Source of the DNA: Leuctra nigra
Taxonomy: Eukaryota > Arthropoda > Insecta > Plecoptera > Leuctridae
Assembly: GCA_934045905.1 (NCBI GenBank)
Contig: OW203771.1
Span: 62,001 to 126,000 of the forward strand
DNA length: 64,000 bases
Reading direction: 5' to 3'
Below the pieces are notes generated by a model that searched no databases, had not been told where the DNA came from, and saw only the letters and a list, made by a program, of their open reading frames with translations. Numbering within the stretch: position 1 is the first letter of the stretch; every line of letters begins with the position of its first letter. Shown here piece after piece: positions 36,301 through 51,300 of this stretch. The position numbers and the translations under genes are program-made.

Positions 36301-39300
36301 AGATTGCTGGATGGCAATCAAATAAGTGGCTTGACTTTGTTTCAATGTCGATTATTCTTACAGTGAACGGTTATTGACGTCTGAGAGCGTTATTTTTTAA
36401 AAATCACAGTGGAAACCAGAGAAATATTTGGATCAAGGTCATTCGTTTAGGTGCAATTTTTGAATCGCAGTGTTAGGTAAGCTATTTTGGGGATTTTGGG
36501 ATATTACAAAATATAATATCCAAAAATTGGTCGAAGAGGTTTAAGATTAGGTAAATTTATTGAATTTGTTAATTCTAGCCATTTTGGAACGTTTTTGAAA
36601 TGATCTGCCTAGATTTTTAAGCGTTGTTGAATTAATTTTAAAGTTGCTTATTTTCAAAAGCGTCAAAAGCGAATAACGTCAAATGAAATTTGACTTGATT
36701 CCCACAGAATAATGTCGTATCCAATTTGACGCTATTCCTAGAACTGACAAAATCTGACCAATTGATAGGGAAATTCCCTCATAGAAATTCCCATCTCTTT
36801 TTGACATTACTCCTGAGGAATAATGACAGAATCAGAAATATACGCTACCTACTGTTAGTGATGTAAAATGCTCGAGCATATTCTTTTTGAGAATATTCTT
36901 GAGAATATTCTCGAGAATATTCTCGAGCATATTCTTAAAAATGCATCTAAGCTTATAAAAACTCGAACTTTTAGCTCAATTCCAAAAATTATGTACTTTT
37001 ATGGATTTTGCATACATATTGTTATGGAGAACCAGTCGGAAATCAGGTTTCAAACATGAAGATGTTGGCGCAGGGACCTCCGATTTTTTTCATTCCGTAC
37101 CTTCATACAGGTCACAACGTTTCTCCGATCAAGCTGAAATTTTGCACACATGCTCGGACCATCTCTGTGCGTCGCAGACCCTAATTATTTGAAATCTATT
37201 GATTGGTTCAAATTTTACAAAATTTATCTTCCCATTGGTTTGTCCGATCAATTTGAAATTTTACTAAGTCATTGTGTCCTACAGTGATTAAAATCTATCA
37301 AAGTTCCAGCCAAATCCTCCAATTGGTTTAAGTTGTTCTTCTGATTGGTCGAAAATCAAAATGTTTCGATAAAAGTTCACATTTGCATGGTAATCAAGAC
37401 CTATCTAACATTTTGCACGTCATTATAAGCCCAATCAGTCAAGTAATTACAAACTTGAGTTTGAAATCGCTTAGAGAACAGTTTTATCGAAAATTACCAA
37501 ATTCATGGTACGATGATCTCTAATTCAATAGTTTCAGAGTTTATAGATTAAAAGTTGCAATGGAAACCAGTAATCACCTAAGGTCTCAAAGCAGTTCAAA
37601 CTGCAATGGTATTATGAACCACACTTTACCATTTGGGTAAAAGATAATTGTGAAAATTGGTGACAGGCTAATATCTATTGTTGTTAGTTATCTTTTATCT
37701 TTTTGAGATAATTGTGTTCGGTTAAAGAGATGTGCACGTTTTGGTGCTCGCTCATTAACGCGTTTCACTGAGTGTTTTCCTAATGTGAAAGACTTGCTAC
37801 AGGTACAAGCATGCCCTGAAGCTGAATTTATGCTGTTTACTGCTGTGCATTTTTACCTTCATTGCCTACCTTTATATTGCGGAAATCCAAGGGCAAACTA
37901 AGTGAACTTTCTGTTTTTCATAATTTGTGAACACATTTAAATCATAACATGTATAAAACTTTGACATATTATACCTACGTATTATACAGTATTATACGTA
38001 CATAAAATACATATTTTATACAGGACGTATATACCTACCCAATCCTGAATTTGCACAGCCTTCCAAGGCCATAAAATGGTGCCAAAACATTCAAACTTGA
38101 ACTTTTTATATATAATAATAATTTTCAAACCTCTTGTGAGAATACCCTGCTGAAAATTCTTGCCAAGATCTTGCAAAATCTTGCAAGATCTTGCTAAGAT
38201 CTTGTATTAACCAAGATCTTGCCAAGATCAAACTAAGATCTTATCAAGATCTTGTATTAACCAAGATCTTGCCAAGATCTTGGATTTACCAAGATCTTGA
38301 CAAGATCTTGTATTAAACAAGATCTTGCTAAGATCTTACCAAGATCTTGGTAATATCTTGATAAGATCTTATCAAGATCTTGACAAAACCTAATCAAGAT
38401 CTTGCTAAGATCTTACCAAGATCTTGCCAAGATCTTACCAAGATCTTGGTAATATCTTGATAAGATCTTATCAAGATCTTGACAAGACCTAATCAAGATC
38501 TTGCCAAAATCTTACCAAGATCTTGGTAAGATCTTGGTAAGATCTTGGTAATATCTTAATAAGATTTTATCAAGATCTTGACAAGACCTAATCAAGATCT
38601 TGCCAAGATCTTGCCAAGACATAATCAAGATCTTGCCAAGATCTTGCCAAGATTTTTTCAAGATCTTGCTAAGGCCCTTAGGAAAATTTCCTATAGTATA
38701 TTTTGAAGTAGGTATTCCAAAGTATTATGTAATAACGTGTAGTAAACTATAGTATGTGCTATAGTACTTGAAGTACATGCAAAAACTTACTCCATAATAC
38801 CATAGATTACTGAAGTAAATTCTACAGTATCGGTGGTAAACTAAAGTATAAACTACAGTATTTTTACTACCGCTGAAATAGACTGTTTTTTACTCTGGAG
38901 TAAATATACTTGACCTACTGTAGTAATTGTTGATAAATAAATAATAATAATAATTCTAAGTATGTACTATAGTGTTTTTACTACTTGCGATATATACTGC
39001 AGTTTTCTATAGTAAAGTTATAGGGAACGTACTTCACTGTAGTAATTCGAAGTATGTAGCTAGAGTACTTTGACTACAGACAGAATAAGTTTGCTATAGT
39101 AAGTTCTATAGGTAGTATATATACTTCATTGAAAATCTATAGTATCTCATCTGTAGTAAAGAAAAGTGTAATCTACAGTATGTTTACTATAGCCGATTTA
39201 TATTGTAGTTTAGTAAATTCTGAAGTATCTTCATTGACTCTTTACTACAGTATTTGTAGTAGTAAGGTATATAAACTACAGAATTTTTACTTCATTGACT

Positions 39301-42300
39301 TAGAAAATTTGCACCACATCACCTAGTAAAATAAACTATAGTAATTATACTAGAGCGTGAGCCGATATATTTTATGGGGAAATATCACAGATCAATTTAC
39401 TTTATAAATACATCTTAATATTTATCGTTTCTCCTATTTTATCATGTTAATAACAATATAATGATCCACTAAATAGTATAAATATGTTCACTTAAATATG
39501 AAAACTCAATATGATCACTATTAGCGCAGCTAAGTCTTGTCTGCACCGGTGGCCTACTCGGTAAGACGCTCGACTACGGACCACGAGATCGCAGGTTCAA
39601 AACACGGCGGTTCCACGGGATTTTATAATTGAAATGTGTAATCAAACCTTGTCCAATACTTCAGAAGAGGTTTCCCGAATGCAAATGAGTATTCATAAAT
39701 ATAGAAAATTTTATTTTTTATGAAATTTTAACGTTTTTTTGGCAGCAAAATGTACAAGATCTTGCTAAGATCTTGCCAAGATCTTGCCAAGATCTTGCTA
39801 AGATCTTGGCAAGATTTTGCAAGATCTTGTTTACAATATCTTGCTTAGATCTTGGCAAGATCTTAGCAAGATCTTGCTAAGATTTTTCAGCAGGGATATT
39901 CTCAAATATTCTCGGAGAATAATCTCTTTGAGAATATTCTCGAGCACGGAGAATATTCTCACGAGAATATTCTCGGCTCACATCTCTACCTACTGTACTG
40001 TAGTAGTTACAACATAAAACATAGAACACACATTCAGACAGACACGTCATCATACCTCGACAGAATCACAAATATACGATACAGTCGTTACGTGACATAA
40101 AACATAGAAACAGACATACAGACAGACACGTCATCATACCTCGACAGAATCACAAATGTACGATACAGTCGTTACGTGACATAAAACATAGAACAGACAT
40201 TTAGACAAACACGTCATCATACCTCGACAGAATCACAAATATACGATACAGTCGTTACGTGACATAAAACATAGAACAGACATTCAGACAAACACGTCAT
40301 CATACCTCGACAGAATCACAAATATACGATACAGTCGTTACGTGACATAAAACATAGAACAGACATTCAGACAAACACGGCATCATACCTCGACAGAATC
40401 ACAAATATACGATACAGTCGTTACGTGACATAAAACATAGAACAGACATTCAGACAAACACGTCATCATACCTCGACAGAATCACAAATATACGATACAG
40501 TCGTTACGTGACATAAAACATAGAACAGACATACAGACATACACGTCATCATACCTCGACAGAATCACAAATATACGATACAGTCGTTACGTGACATAAA
40601 ACATAGAACAGACATGTATGCATAGGAAGACTAGTGCAAGAATGACAACTTTCAGACAAAGTTTAACAACTTTGTTAGAAAGATCCATTCATGCATTCAG
40701 TATCTATAATCTGTCAGCAGCTTTGCCTCTACGCGATAACGGAAACTAAAAATCTAATGAACAACGCAATCTAACGGAATGAATCTAACTACGTTATTAG
40801 ACATTACAACTATCAAATAACAGACACCGGCTTGTATTTTGGTCTTGTATTCAATGAGCGTCTACAAGACTAGTGCAAGAATGGCAACTTTCAGACAAAG
40901 TTTAACAACTTTGTTAGAAAGATCCATTCATGCATTCAGTATCTATAATCTGTCAGCAGCTTTGCCTCTACGCGATAACGGAAACTAAAAATCTACTGAA
41001 CAACGCAATCTAACGGAATGAATCTAACTACGTTATTAGAGTACAACTATCAAATAACAGATACCGGCTTGTATTTTGGTCTTGTATTCAATGAGCGTCT
41101 ACAAGACTAGTGCAAGAATGACAACTTTCAGACAAAGTTTAACAACTTTCTTAGAAAGATCCATTCAAGCATTCAGTATCTATAATCTGTCAGCAGCTTT
41201 GCCTCTACGCGATAACGGAAACTAAAAATCTAATGAACAGCGCAATCTAACGGAATGAATCTAACTACGTTATTAGACATTACAACTATCAAATAACAGA
41301 CACCGGCTTGTATTTTGGTCTTGTATTCAATGAGCGTCTACAAGACTAGTGCAAGAATGACAACTTTCAGACAAAGTTTAACAACTTTCTTAGAAAGATC
41401 CATTCATGCATTCAGTATCTATAATCTGTCAGCAGCTTTGCCTCTACGCGATAACGGAAACTAAAAATCTAATGAACAACGCAATCTAACGGAATGAATC
41501 TAACTACGTTATTAGACATTACAACTATCAAATAACAGACACCGGCTTGTATTTTGGTCTTGTATTCAATGAGCGTCTACAAGACTAGTGCAAGAATGAC
41601 AACTTTCAGACAAAGTTTAACAACTTTCTTAGAAAGATCCATTCATGCATTCAGTATCTATAATTTGTCAGCAGCTTTGCCTCTACGCGATAACGGAAAC
41701 TAAAAATCTAATGAACAACGCAATCTAACGGAATGAATCTAACTACGTTATTAGACATTACAACTATCAAATAACAGACACCGGCTTGTATTTTGGTCTT
41801 GTATTCAATGAGCGTCTACAAGACTAGTGCAAGAATGACAACATTCAGACAAAGTTTAACAACTTTCTTAGAAAGATCCATTCATGCATTCAGTATCTAT
41901 AATCTGTCAGCAGCTTTGCCTCTACGCGATAACGGAAAATATGAATCTACTATCGACGTTCGACGTTCTACAAACGTCGTGACGTAACATAACAGACGAA
42001 CCATACCACGACATTACGCTACTGGATCGCTAGCAATCTGAAGTTACGTTAGTAATAGGCCACGACCGCCTCCTTCCCACCGTCCATCCGTATTACCTAT
42101 TTGTCTCTACTAAGCTATCTTCATTTGCCCCGTGTGTTTACAGCCTTCCTGGTTGCAGAGCATGCGACGTTAAATAATCTGCTACGGTGAACGAGCATAA
42201 TATTTTAACAGCATAAACTCCCCAATGATATGCGTGATGCGTGAACAGCCGACAGTGACTCATGCACAGCATGAAGTACGTCACGCGTAAAATCATAAAT

Positions 42301-45300
42301 CAATCGAGGAATAAAATATTCCAAAATTCTATGAAATTGCAATAAAATAAAGAACGCGTCTATTTTCACCATTTGGTCATTCATTCATTCATTTTTTTGG
42401 TGTAAAACACCAAGTGTTATTTTCACCGTGTTTGTCTAGTGTTTAGACCAATTGGTTCACGGGTTTGGTTTCCAATTGTATCGGTAATGTCATAGTTTTG
42501 CGCGGTTTTGCTGAATAACCGGCGCCTAACTAACAAGGCAAGAAGCAAACATGAAAAAGTGCTGCTAATATACAATCAGACTGATCTTGTGAACATATTC
42601 TCTAAGTTACACCCATTAAACAATTTTCTCTAAGCAATCACCCGCGGTGACAGAAAATGCTTACAGATTCTAAGTCCTTTTTAAAACATGACTAACTAGC
42701 CGAAAATACGGAGGGAGCAGATTTCGAGCATGTGGGATTGGAGGGTTTGATTATAAGAACCATTCCCTGCTGAAAATTCTTGCCAAGATCTTGCAAGATC
42801 TTGCTAAGATCTTGTATTAACCAAGATCTTGCCAAGATCTTGGATTTACCAAGATCTTGACATGATCTTGGTAAGGTCTTTGCAAGATCTTGTATTAAAC
42901 AAGATCTTGCTAAGATCTTACCAAGATCTTGGTAATATCTTGATAAGATCTTATCAAGATCTTGACAAGACCTAATCAAGATCTTGCTAAGATCTTACCA
43001 AGATCTTGCCAAGATCTTACCAAGATCATGGTAATATCTTGATAAGATCTTATCAAGATCTACCAAAGATCTTGGCAAGATCTTGATTAGGTCTTGGTAA
43101 TATCTTAATAAGATTTTATCAAGATCTTGACAAGACCTAATCAAGATCTTGCTAAGGCCCTTAGGAAAATTTCCTATAGTATATTTTGAAGTAGGTAGGT
43201 ATTCCAAAGTATTATGTAATAACGTGTAGTAAACTATAGTATGTGCTATAGTACTTGAAGTACATGCAAAAACTTACTCCATAATACCATAGATTACTGA
43301 AGTAAATTCTACAGTATCGGTGGTAAACTAAAGTATAAACTACAGTATTTTTACTACCGCTGAAATAGACTGTTTTTTACTCTGGAGTAAATATACTTGA
43401 CCTACTGTAGTAATTGTTAATAAATAAATAATAATAATAATTCTAAGTATGTACTATAGTGTTTTTACTACTTGCGATATATACTGCAGTTTTCTATAGT
43501 AAAGTTATAGGGAACGTACTTCACTGTAGTAATTCGAAGTATGTAGCTAGAGTACTTTGACTACAGACAGAATAAGTTTGCTATAGTAAGTTCTATAGGT
43601 AGTATATATACTTCATTGAAAATCTATACCCTGCTGAAAAATCTTAGCAAGATCTTGCTAAGATCTTGCCAAGATCTTAGCAAGATATTGTAAACAAGAT
43701 CTTGTAAACAAGATCTTGCAAGATCTTGTAAACAAGATCTTGCAAGATCTTGTTTACAAGATCTTGTTTACAATATCTTGCTAAGATCTTGGCAAGATCT
43801 TAGCAAGATCTTGCTAAGATTTTTCAGCAGGGAACCACCCATACATAATAATTATTTCTCCATTTCGAGCTCCAACTTGGCAGTTTATTACCGTCAATTA
43901 TTCTAGCCGCGGGTTTACCTCTCTCTAATTGTAGAAGAATCTAGATTAAATATGCCGATTGAATTTGATTGTTGACAATGAGGTACACTCGACAAATGAT
44001 AAAACGGTATTTGAAATAAATGGATTGGCTAAAAACAAGTTTGGCATTGTCCGACGAAATCTATGCTATGATTTCATTGATAATAAACAAGGATTGATTG
44101 TCAAGAAACCTGACAAGCCAATCAGTTTCGTTCAAATACCATGTTATGATTTGTTGTGCCATCAATTTCTGATATTTCGCGATGTAATTCTAACTGTAAC
44201 TGAACTCGTTACAATGGAATACCTCAAGACGTAAACTTTTGACGCTAGCTGGCGTATTTCAACTTTTAGGTGTCGAATAATTGAAAAAGTGTCAAGAAAT
44301 CAAGAAAATCATGAAAAAGAAATCAAGAAGGTTGTAGTCATATCATATAAAGATTTTTACGGTAGTCAATTAAAAAAGTACGAGAGTGGCCCTAAAATCA
44401 CAACCGGGGGGGGGGGGGGGGGGGGGGGGGTCTGATGTTACGCCACCAGATCGCTTAAATCTAGTTGTGAAACGGATTAATAACGTGAAATATTGAAAGA
44501 AACCATGCCTAGGATTAGAGATGTAAAGTTACCGGTAACATTGAAATTGGTAATATTACCGGTAACATTACCGAGCACGGTAATATTGAATTTTCTGCGC
44601 AGTTTTAACTAGATGGCGTAAGAAAATTAATGAATGTGAATTAATTAATTTTTTCATATTACTTAGTTTACATAGGTATTGTGTTACTATTTATTGATTG
44701 AGGATAGGTATACATGTCTCAATTTTACAATAGCGATTTTAATTGAGCGAGCGTAAAAAGCGACTCCATTCTGCACTTTTGGACACTTTCTGTTTTTTTT
44801 GTGTTTGTTTGTTTGACCCGACGCCAAACATTAAACGAGGTCTCATTCTGTTCCGATCGAACTAAAATTTTTGCATAGTACATACAAATTCATTCTAGCT
44901 TAATCGTGTATAGTTTTTGTGAGCTTACCTCGATTGGAGTAAAAATGAAAATAACTCACGATTGGTCAAAAATCAAAATGCTGCGATTAAGTTCAAATTT
45001 TGCCTGGACATTAAGACTACTACATACCATTTTCTCTTATTTTATAAGTTTTCAGCCTAATCGGTAGAGAACGTGTATACTCATTTGATATTTAAATAGA
45101 ATGCCAGAAGGTATTTTATTGTCATTTAATTTCCTGAGCAACTTACATCTGTTTTTCTTTATGGATCATATTGATGGCTATTCTCATTTTCAATGAAGTC
45201 GTGTAATTTTATTTTGATCGTATTTCAATTCCTATGGATGTATATGTTTTCTTTGCATTACGATATTCCGGTTGGATGGAGATGTTGCGCGTTTGGGTGC

Positions 45301-48300
45301 TCGCTCATTAGCGTGTTATACACCGAGCGTTTTCCTAGTTATTTCTGCTTAAATAAAGACTTCGAGTCGAGGTAAATTTTCATTAAATGTTGGAATGGGC
45401 ATGATTAACAATTACGAAATTAAACATCATGCTTTTACAGTCGCAGTGAAATATCCTGCAATCAAAGAGCGAACTCTGAAAGACCCTTCCTTCAAAATAA
45501 TTAGGTAGTATATTATGTAAAAGAAAGTAAATTTAAAAAAAATAAGTAGCCAACGTGGAAAATATTACATTTGATAATGTTTAGATGTCGGTACCTACAG
45601 TATAACTTGTTGATTTATAAAAATATAATCAAATCTCTATACATCCTCTTTTTACACTGTGGTGTACTGTGGCAAAATTTGAAAAACTTCCATTATTTTT
45701 TTTCTCTAAAATTACCGAAAGTTACAATGTTACCAACGATGGGGGTAATATTACCGTAATATTACAGTTACCGGTAATATTACCGGTGTTCACATCTCTA
45801 CCTAGGATGTAGACAAACCAAACATTATTATTGTGGGATGAATAGTAAATGATACAACAAGATTGAGAAATCGACACATTTTTAAATATATTATCCTTGT
45901 TTTAAAATAGTAATATCGGCATTGCCATGGCAACAAAGTATTCACCAACACATTGTTTTGGACTTAGAAATTACATCACCATTCGTCACGCAACGCTTTT
46001 CCCGCCAAAATCCCACAAGACACTTTCAAAAATGTTATTTTTCGGTAGTGATTATTTGGACAGAACAGTTCTTATAAAATACTTTCTAGGTATACGTAGA
46101 GGAATTAGTTGGCCGGACTAATTTCTCTAAGACTTTACCTAGGTAGGTTAGGTAACACTCGGTCAAACATCAAAATCAAACCGAAACAGTGATCATCATT
46201 CCCATTAGTTCTGATAACCTGAAGTCTCCTAAAATCTTTTATTGTAAATATCAACACAAAAAGTAACGACGTGAACATTTTGATTCAGGAAACATCAAAC
46301 GACAAGGATGTGTCATTTTGGCGGGAAAGTCTACGTGTAACGCATTGAATTCGATCAATGTACCTATCAATCAATTACTCAAAAACTCTTCCTCACACAA
46401 CAATAACGTTCTGTTTGTCTACTTCCTACACACGTATACTCTCAATATTTCACGATCTCAATGCATTCTACAACTAGAGTTCCCTAATTGCAAGTTGCAA
46501 TGATCAAGAACTATTTGACGTTTTAGCGTTTTAGCCGTTGAAAACCCTGTGACCAATATTCTAGGTACCAAGTTACAATAAAATTAATTCGAAATAGTAA
46601 GTAATTCGAAAGTTTTGGGTAGGAGTTACCTACTAGACAAAGTGCCCATGCAATAAGTAAATTATAGTTCTTATCTTTTGCGTCTGGAAGTTGAGTAGTC
46701 CTTCAATTTATAAATCCACTATTATTGATTGGTTATAATCACTAATAATCCACGACATATTTGAAACACACGCTGGATTCACAAAGGCAAAGAAACCTCT
46801 GGCACTGTCACACGTCCGCTCTGCTTGAAGGTTGCGTGGGAACTGATTTGATTCGAGTTGACGGTTGAGATTTCTGCACGGCGTTGCAAGCTCCAGCTTG
46901 CGTGTGAGAGAGGAGTGAGAGAGAGAGACAGAGAGTCTTGAGCGTGGGTGGGAGAGAGATAGACAGAGAGTGACCGTTGACACGTTTTGTTGACGTTTGC
47001 ATTCTTGCTTGGTCTGGGCGGGAGAAAAACGGTTACAATAACATGATATGACGACGCGGCATTGCGTGAGATTACTCGTACATCCGTTGACTGTTGCATT
47101 CTTTCACAATATTATTCACGCTAGGAATGGGCAAAATATATCGATATTTCGATATATCGATACATTCAATACACGATCCGATATATCGATACGATACATC
47201 CATTCGAGTCAATGTATACAACGACGTCTCAAAAGAGGGAAAAAGTGGGGTTTTGTCCGAGTTTTGTCATCCTATTTTAAATTTTAGTGACGAAAATACC
47301 GATATATCGATATGTTTACGAGTACGACGATATATCGATATTTTGTATCGATACACTGGACACGATATATCGCTTGATACAATATCGGAAATTTCAAATA
47401 TCGATATATCGATATTCTCAAAACATTTGCCCATTCCTAATTCACGCGCCCCAGCATTCGCCCCCCCCCCCCCCTTCCCCTCACTCGATTGTATCATTAC
47501 ATTATGTTTATAGTTTATCGTTGCATCCAGTAGGCGCCATCCATTAAGTCACAGTTTTTTAGGCCTCCCCCCCAGCCCCTAATGTCAAAGATTGTCACAA
47601 AATACCTCCCCCCCCCCCCTCTGTAATCCCGTCACAAATTGTGGCCCCTCCCTTTAAAAAAACATTATTCGGATTTCTGACCATGAATTTTGATTTAATC
47701 ACCATTTTACGTGATGTTTCAGCCAACTTCATTACCTACTTTTCGGTTTCAGAAATAAAAACGTTATGGAAATTTGAAGTGTGACGTCACATAACTACTT
47801 ACACCCCTCTCCCCCCCCCTTGTCAAACTATGTCACAAATCGTGACCCCCCCCCCCTCCCCCCGGCAAATCGCGAACGTAACTTATAAACGGCCCCGTAC
47901 CAATGTGATTTTAGTATTTTGAATTTTTTGTGAACTTTCGATATTTTTTATAATAATTGTTTCCTTATTTTGCGCAAAGCGTTTACAGACAACACGACCC
48001 ATAAAAAACACTCCGTGTAAAAATACACGCCAAGTCTCTTCAACTATAAAAAAATAGAAGAAATCTAAAAATTCAACACTGAAAAGAAGTGATATCAAAA
48101 AATGAGCCAAGTCAAAACTTAATTTTAAAAACCAAAATATACTTGGCGCATCGTGTATATAAATAGTATAGAAGCATATGCCAAAAACTAAATGTACCTA
48201 AATATATATAATATACCTATAATGCCCTTAAAAACGATGCGCCAAGTATATTTTGGTTTTTAAAATTAAGTTTTGACTTGGCTCATTTTTTGATATCACT

Positions 48301-51300
48301 TCTTTTCAGTGTTGAATTTTTAGATTTCTTCTATTTTTTTATAGTTGAAGAGACTTGGCGGGTATTTTTACACGGAGTGTTTTTTATGGGAATATCACTT
48401 ATTTTTTTAGTTTATTTACACAACTTGTAACACACATCGGAGCAACAATGACCAATTACTTTTAAAAAATACGCCATTTCCGAATTGGTTAATACGAAAA
48501 ATTGTGTTTGGTGCTCAATATACCTAAGCTTAAAGTGATATTCCATGAAGAATTGCGCAAGCTTCGTTACAATCAGTACAGCCGTTTTCGAGATATGGTA
48601 TCACTTCCGGTTTTCAAAATGGCGACTAAAATTACTGCCACATAGAATTTATTTCTATAAATGTTATGTATCATTATAAGCCTTCTGAATATGTAGTTAT
48701 TGTAGTAAGAGGTCATTTAAATCTAGTTCTTCATTTTCATGACGTCATTTCCGGTTTCGGTAATAGTACATCTCTACTTTAACTATTGATATTCCATATA
48801 GATGACCGTCTGAATCATTTGGCGCTGGTTTAATTCCGAACGGTCTAGCTGTTTTCGAGATAATACGTCACTTCCGGTTTCAAAATGGCGGCTTCCTGTT
48901 GGTTTTATAAAAAGGCACCTCAGACGCCAAAAGTGCACATGTGGTGAAAATTTCAGATCTATCGGCTCAGCCGTTTAGGCTGTGGCGGTGATTGCGGTGT
49001 TTCCTGATATCATCATCATCATCAGATCAAGATAGGTTTTAAAAGGGGTGTAATTTCACGTTTTTCACGGCCCTCTAGCTCGCAAACGGCATAACATATT
49101 GTTCCCTAATTTGGTATATGTAGTGGGGTGGGCCATAGCTCGAAATTTAGATATATCGCAACAATGTGAGATTTTCTAATTTTAAGATCCAGTAGGCCGA
49201 AAATGCCGTGTTGTTGCTTACAGTAAAAGTGGTTGGTCTGCTCCTCAGTTTATTATGCATATACGGTATGTTGAGTGAGTGTGAGTGTACGGTACGACTT
49301 GGCTGGGTGGAGCGACCGCTCCACTAGATTTACAGACATTTTTGTCTTCAACAACTCCGATTTTCATAAAATTTTGCAGTCTTCTAGATAATGCGCGACG
49401 AGCAACGACGTCTCTTTTGTCCACCCGATGCGTCAAGTCACAAGGTCACGAATTTTCGGCGAAAATGCACATTTTGCAACAAGCATTTGAACAAAATTGA
49501 ATTTCTCGTCCTGTACCTAGTTGTTTTAGGATGGCTACAGACATCCTAAAAAAAGCATTTTAAAGACTAATAATTAAGTCTTCTATAAGGCTTTATTAAG
49601 AGATTATAACTTTTTTTACAATTTGTTAAATAAATCGAAATGAATCTAACATTTTTAAAATCACTGTAAAAAATTATCTATTTTTAAATTTTTTACAAAC
49701 TTTTAGAATACTTGGCTAAAAGACGAACTAATATAACCACAGGCAATTTCAAGTTTGAGAAATCACTACTTTCCACCTACGGAGCTTTCCTTTGCGTAAC
49801 CAATTTCCATTTCCATAAATAAATCATCTCAGATCTAAATCAAAGTGTGGGTTATTTTGTTATGATTATAATAAGCAGTTAGATATAAGAAAGAATACCA
49901 TACATATTAGTATACGCCATCGATATAATTTGTTTTATATTTCAAGTTTGTACCTGCAATTTCTCCGCATAATATGGATATTTTTATCCTTTAGTTACAA
50001 GTATTTCGTCCCCCTTTATCAAATTAAAAGAAATTAAAACCCAAGGCAATTATAAATAAACAAATAAACAAATAAATACAATCTTGTCTGGTCACAAATA
50101 ACATTGCTGCTACGTCACCAGGTTTCAATCAACTCGCTCTGTTTTACAGACAAATGCTGATTGATATTTCCTTGCGAGAGTTCCAATGAAAATGTCCGAC
50201 TACAAAAGTAAAACAAGCGTTTCTATTGACTATTCATGAATGACATACTCATTACGCATGTGTCAGATTCAACAGGTATCGTGTAGAATGCCGCCACGTG
50301 TTTGTTAATGACTTGTTATCACTGCACACTTGATCCTTGATCGCTGATAACTCAAGTGGCATTGACAAGTCCAAGGTGTGACCTTGATGACGCAATCACT
50401 GGGACAGCAGCGCCGTGGGAACAATCACAACTACGCGGCGCATTGCTCTGGAACTTAACCAGGCTCTTTACAATTTAAAACACATCTGGAATCGAACACA
50501 TTTGAAGAAAAAACACACACTCCGGGACACAGGCGCGTAGGAATAGGGGGGGAAAGGGGGGAACGGACCCCCCCCCCCCTGTCTGGAGCCTGACCCCCCC
50601 CCCCCCCCCCCCCCCCTGCTAGAGATCCTGAGAACACCTCCAGATATTCACAAATGTTCACAGATTGCACTAAATGCACTGATTTGCTCCATTATGAGGT
50701 TGAATTCTCAAAATTTTCTCAAGTTTTGCAAAACTAAATGAACTCGAGGTATTATCCAATGAGACAACTCATTTACTCATTTGTCCAACATGATCATCCT
50801 CATGAATCAGATTAAATAATTACACGTTAAACTATTAAATTCCAAAACACATACAGATTTTTCTTATTGATTGCTTTTTATTGCTGTTGCTCTTGCAACC
50901 TTTTTCAAAGGTCGATTCCAAAATCAATTCATAATCGATTCTCTTATTCAATTCAAGTATTTCCCTGCGGGGCCATTTGGGATTTTGTCAAATAACAAAA
51001 TTTTCATTCTGTCTATTGTTTCCCCAAGAATATTGCATACACACATTTTAAATTTCTTTAAAAAAATGCCAAAAAAGCGTTGAATTCGATCCTTTTTTTG
51101 ATCAAGATGTAAAAAATGCCCTGCGGGGCCATTAGGGATTCTATCAAAACAATTTTGTTCCCACAGAATATTGCATATGACACATTTTTCATTTCTTTGA
51201 AAAGAATGATAAAAATAGCTTAAAATTCGATTCTTTTGTATCAAAATTTCAAAAAAGGCCCTGCGGGGCTAACTGGGGGGGCGAGTTCCCCCAGACCCCT

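Larger units (their letters stand above)
36856..39988. mobile_element. hAT-type non-autonomous element g, with nested repeats
   Basis: 3,133 bp. Termini TAGTGATGTAAAATGC and CTCACATCTCTA have an 8-bp duplication, CCTACTGT (36848-36855, 39989-39996). Subterminal GAGAATATTCTCGAGAATAT-type palindromes at both ends. It hosts a family H Helitron-like copy (about 37075-37785) and an AAGATCTTG element (38144-39892). Confidence 0.87.

Noticed and set aside
41793..41987. 64-residue frame in the last 239-bp unit
   Set aside because: Frame openness is not maintained in the other units, so no coding constraint is visible.
40010..41990. CRISPR array
   Set aside because: Units are directly adjacent with no unique spacers, and the setting is an animal intron.
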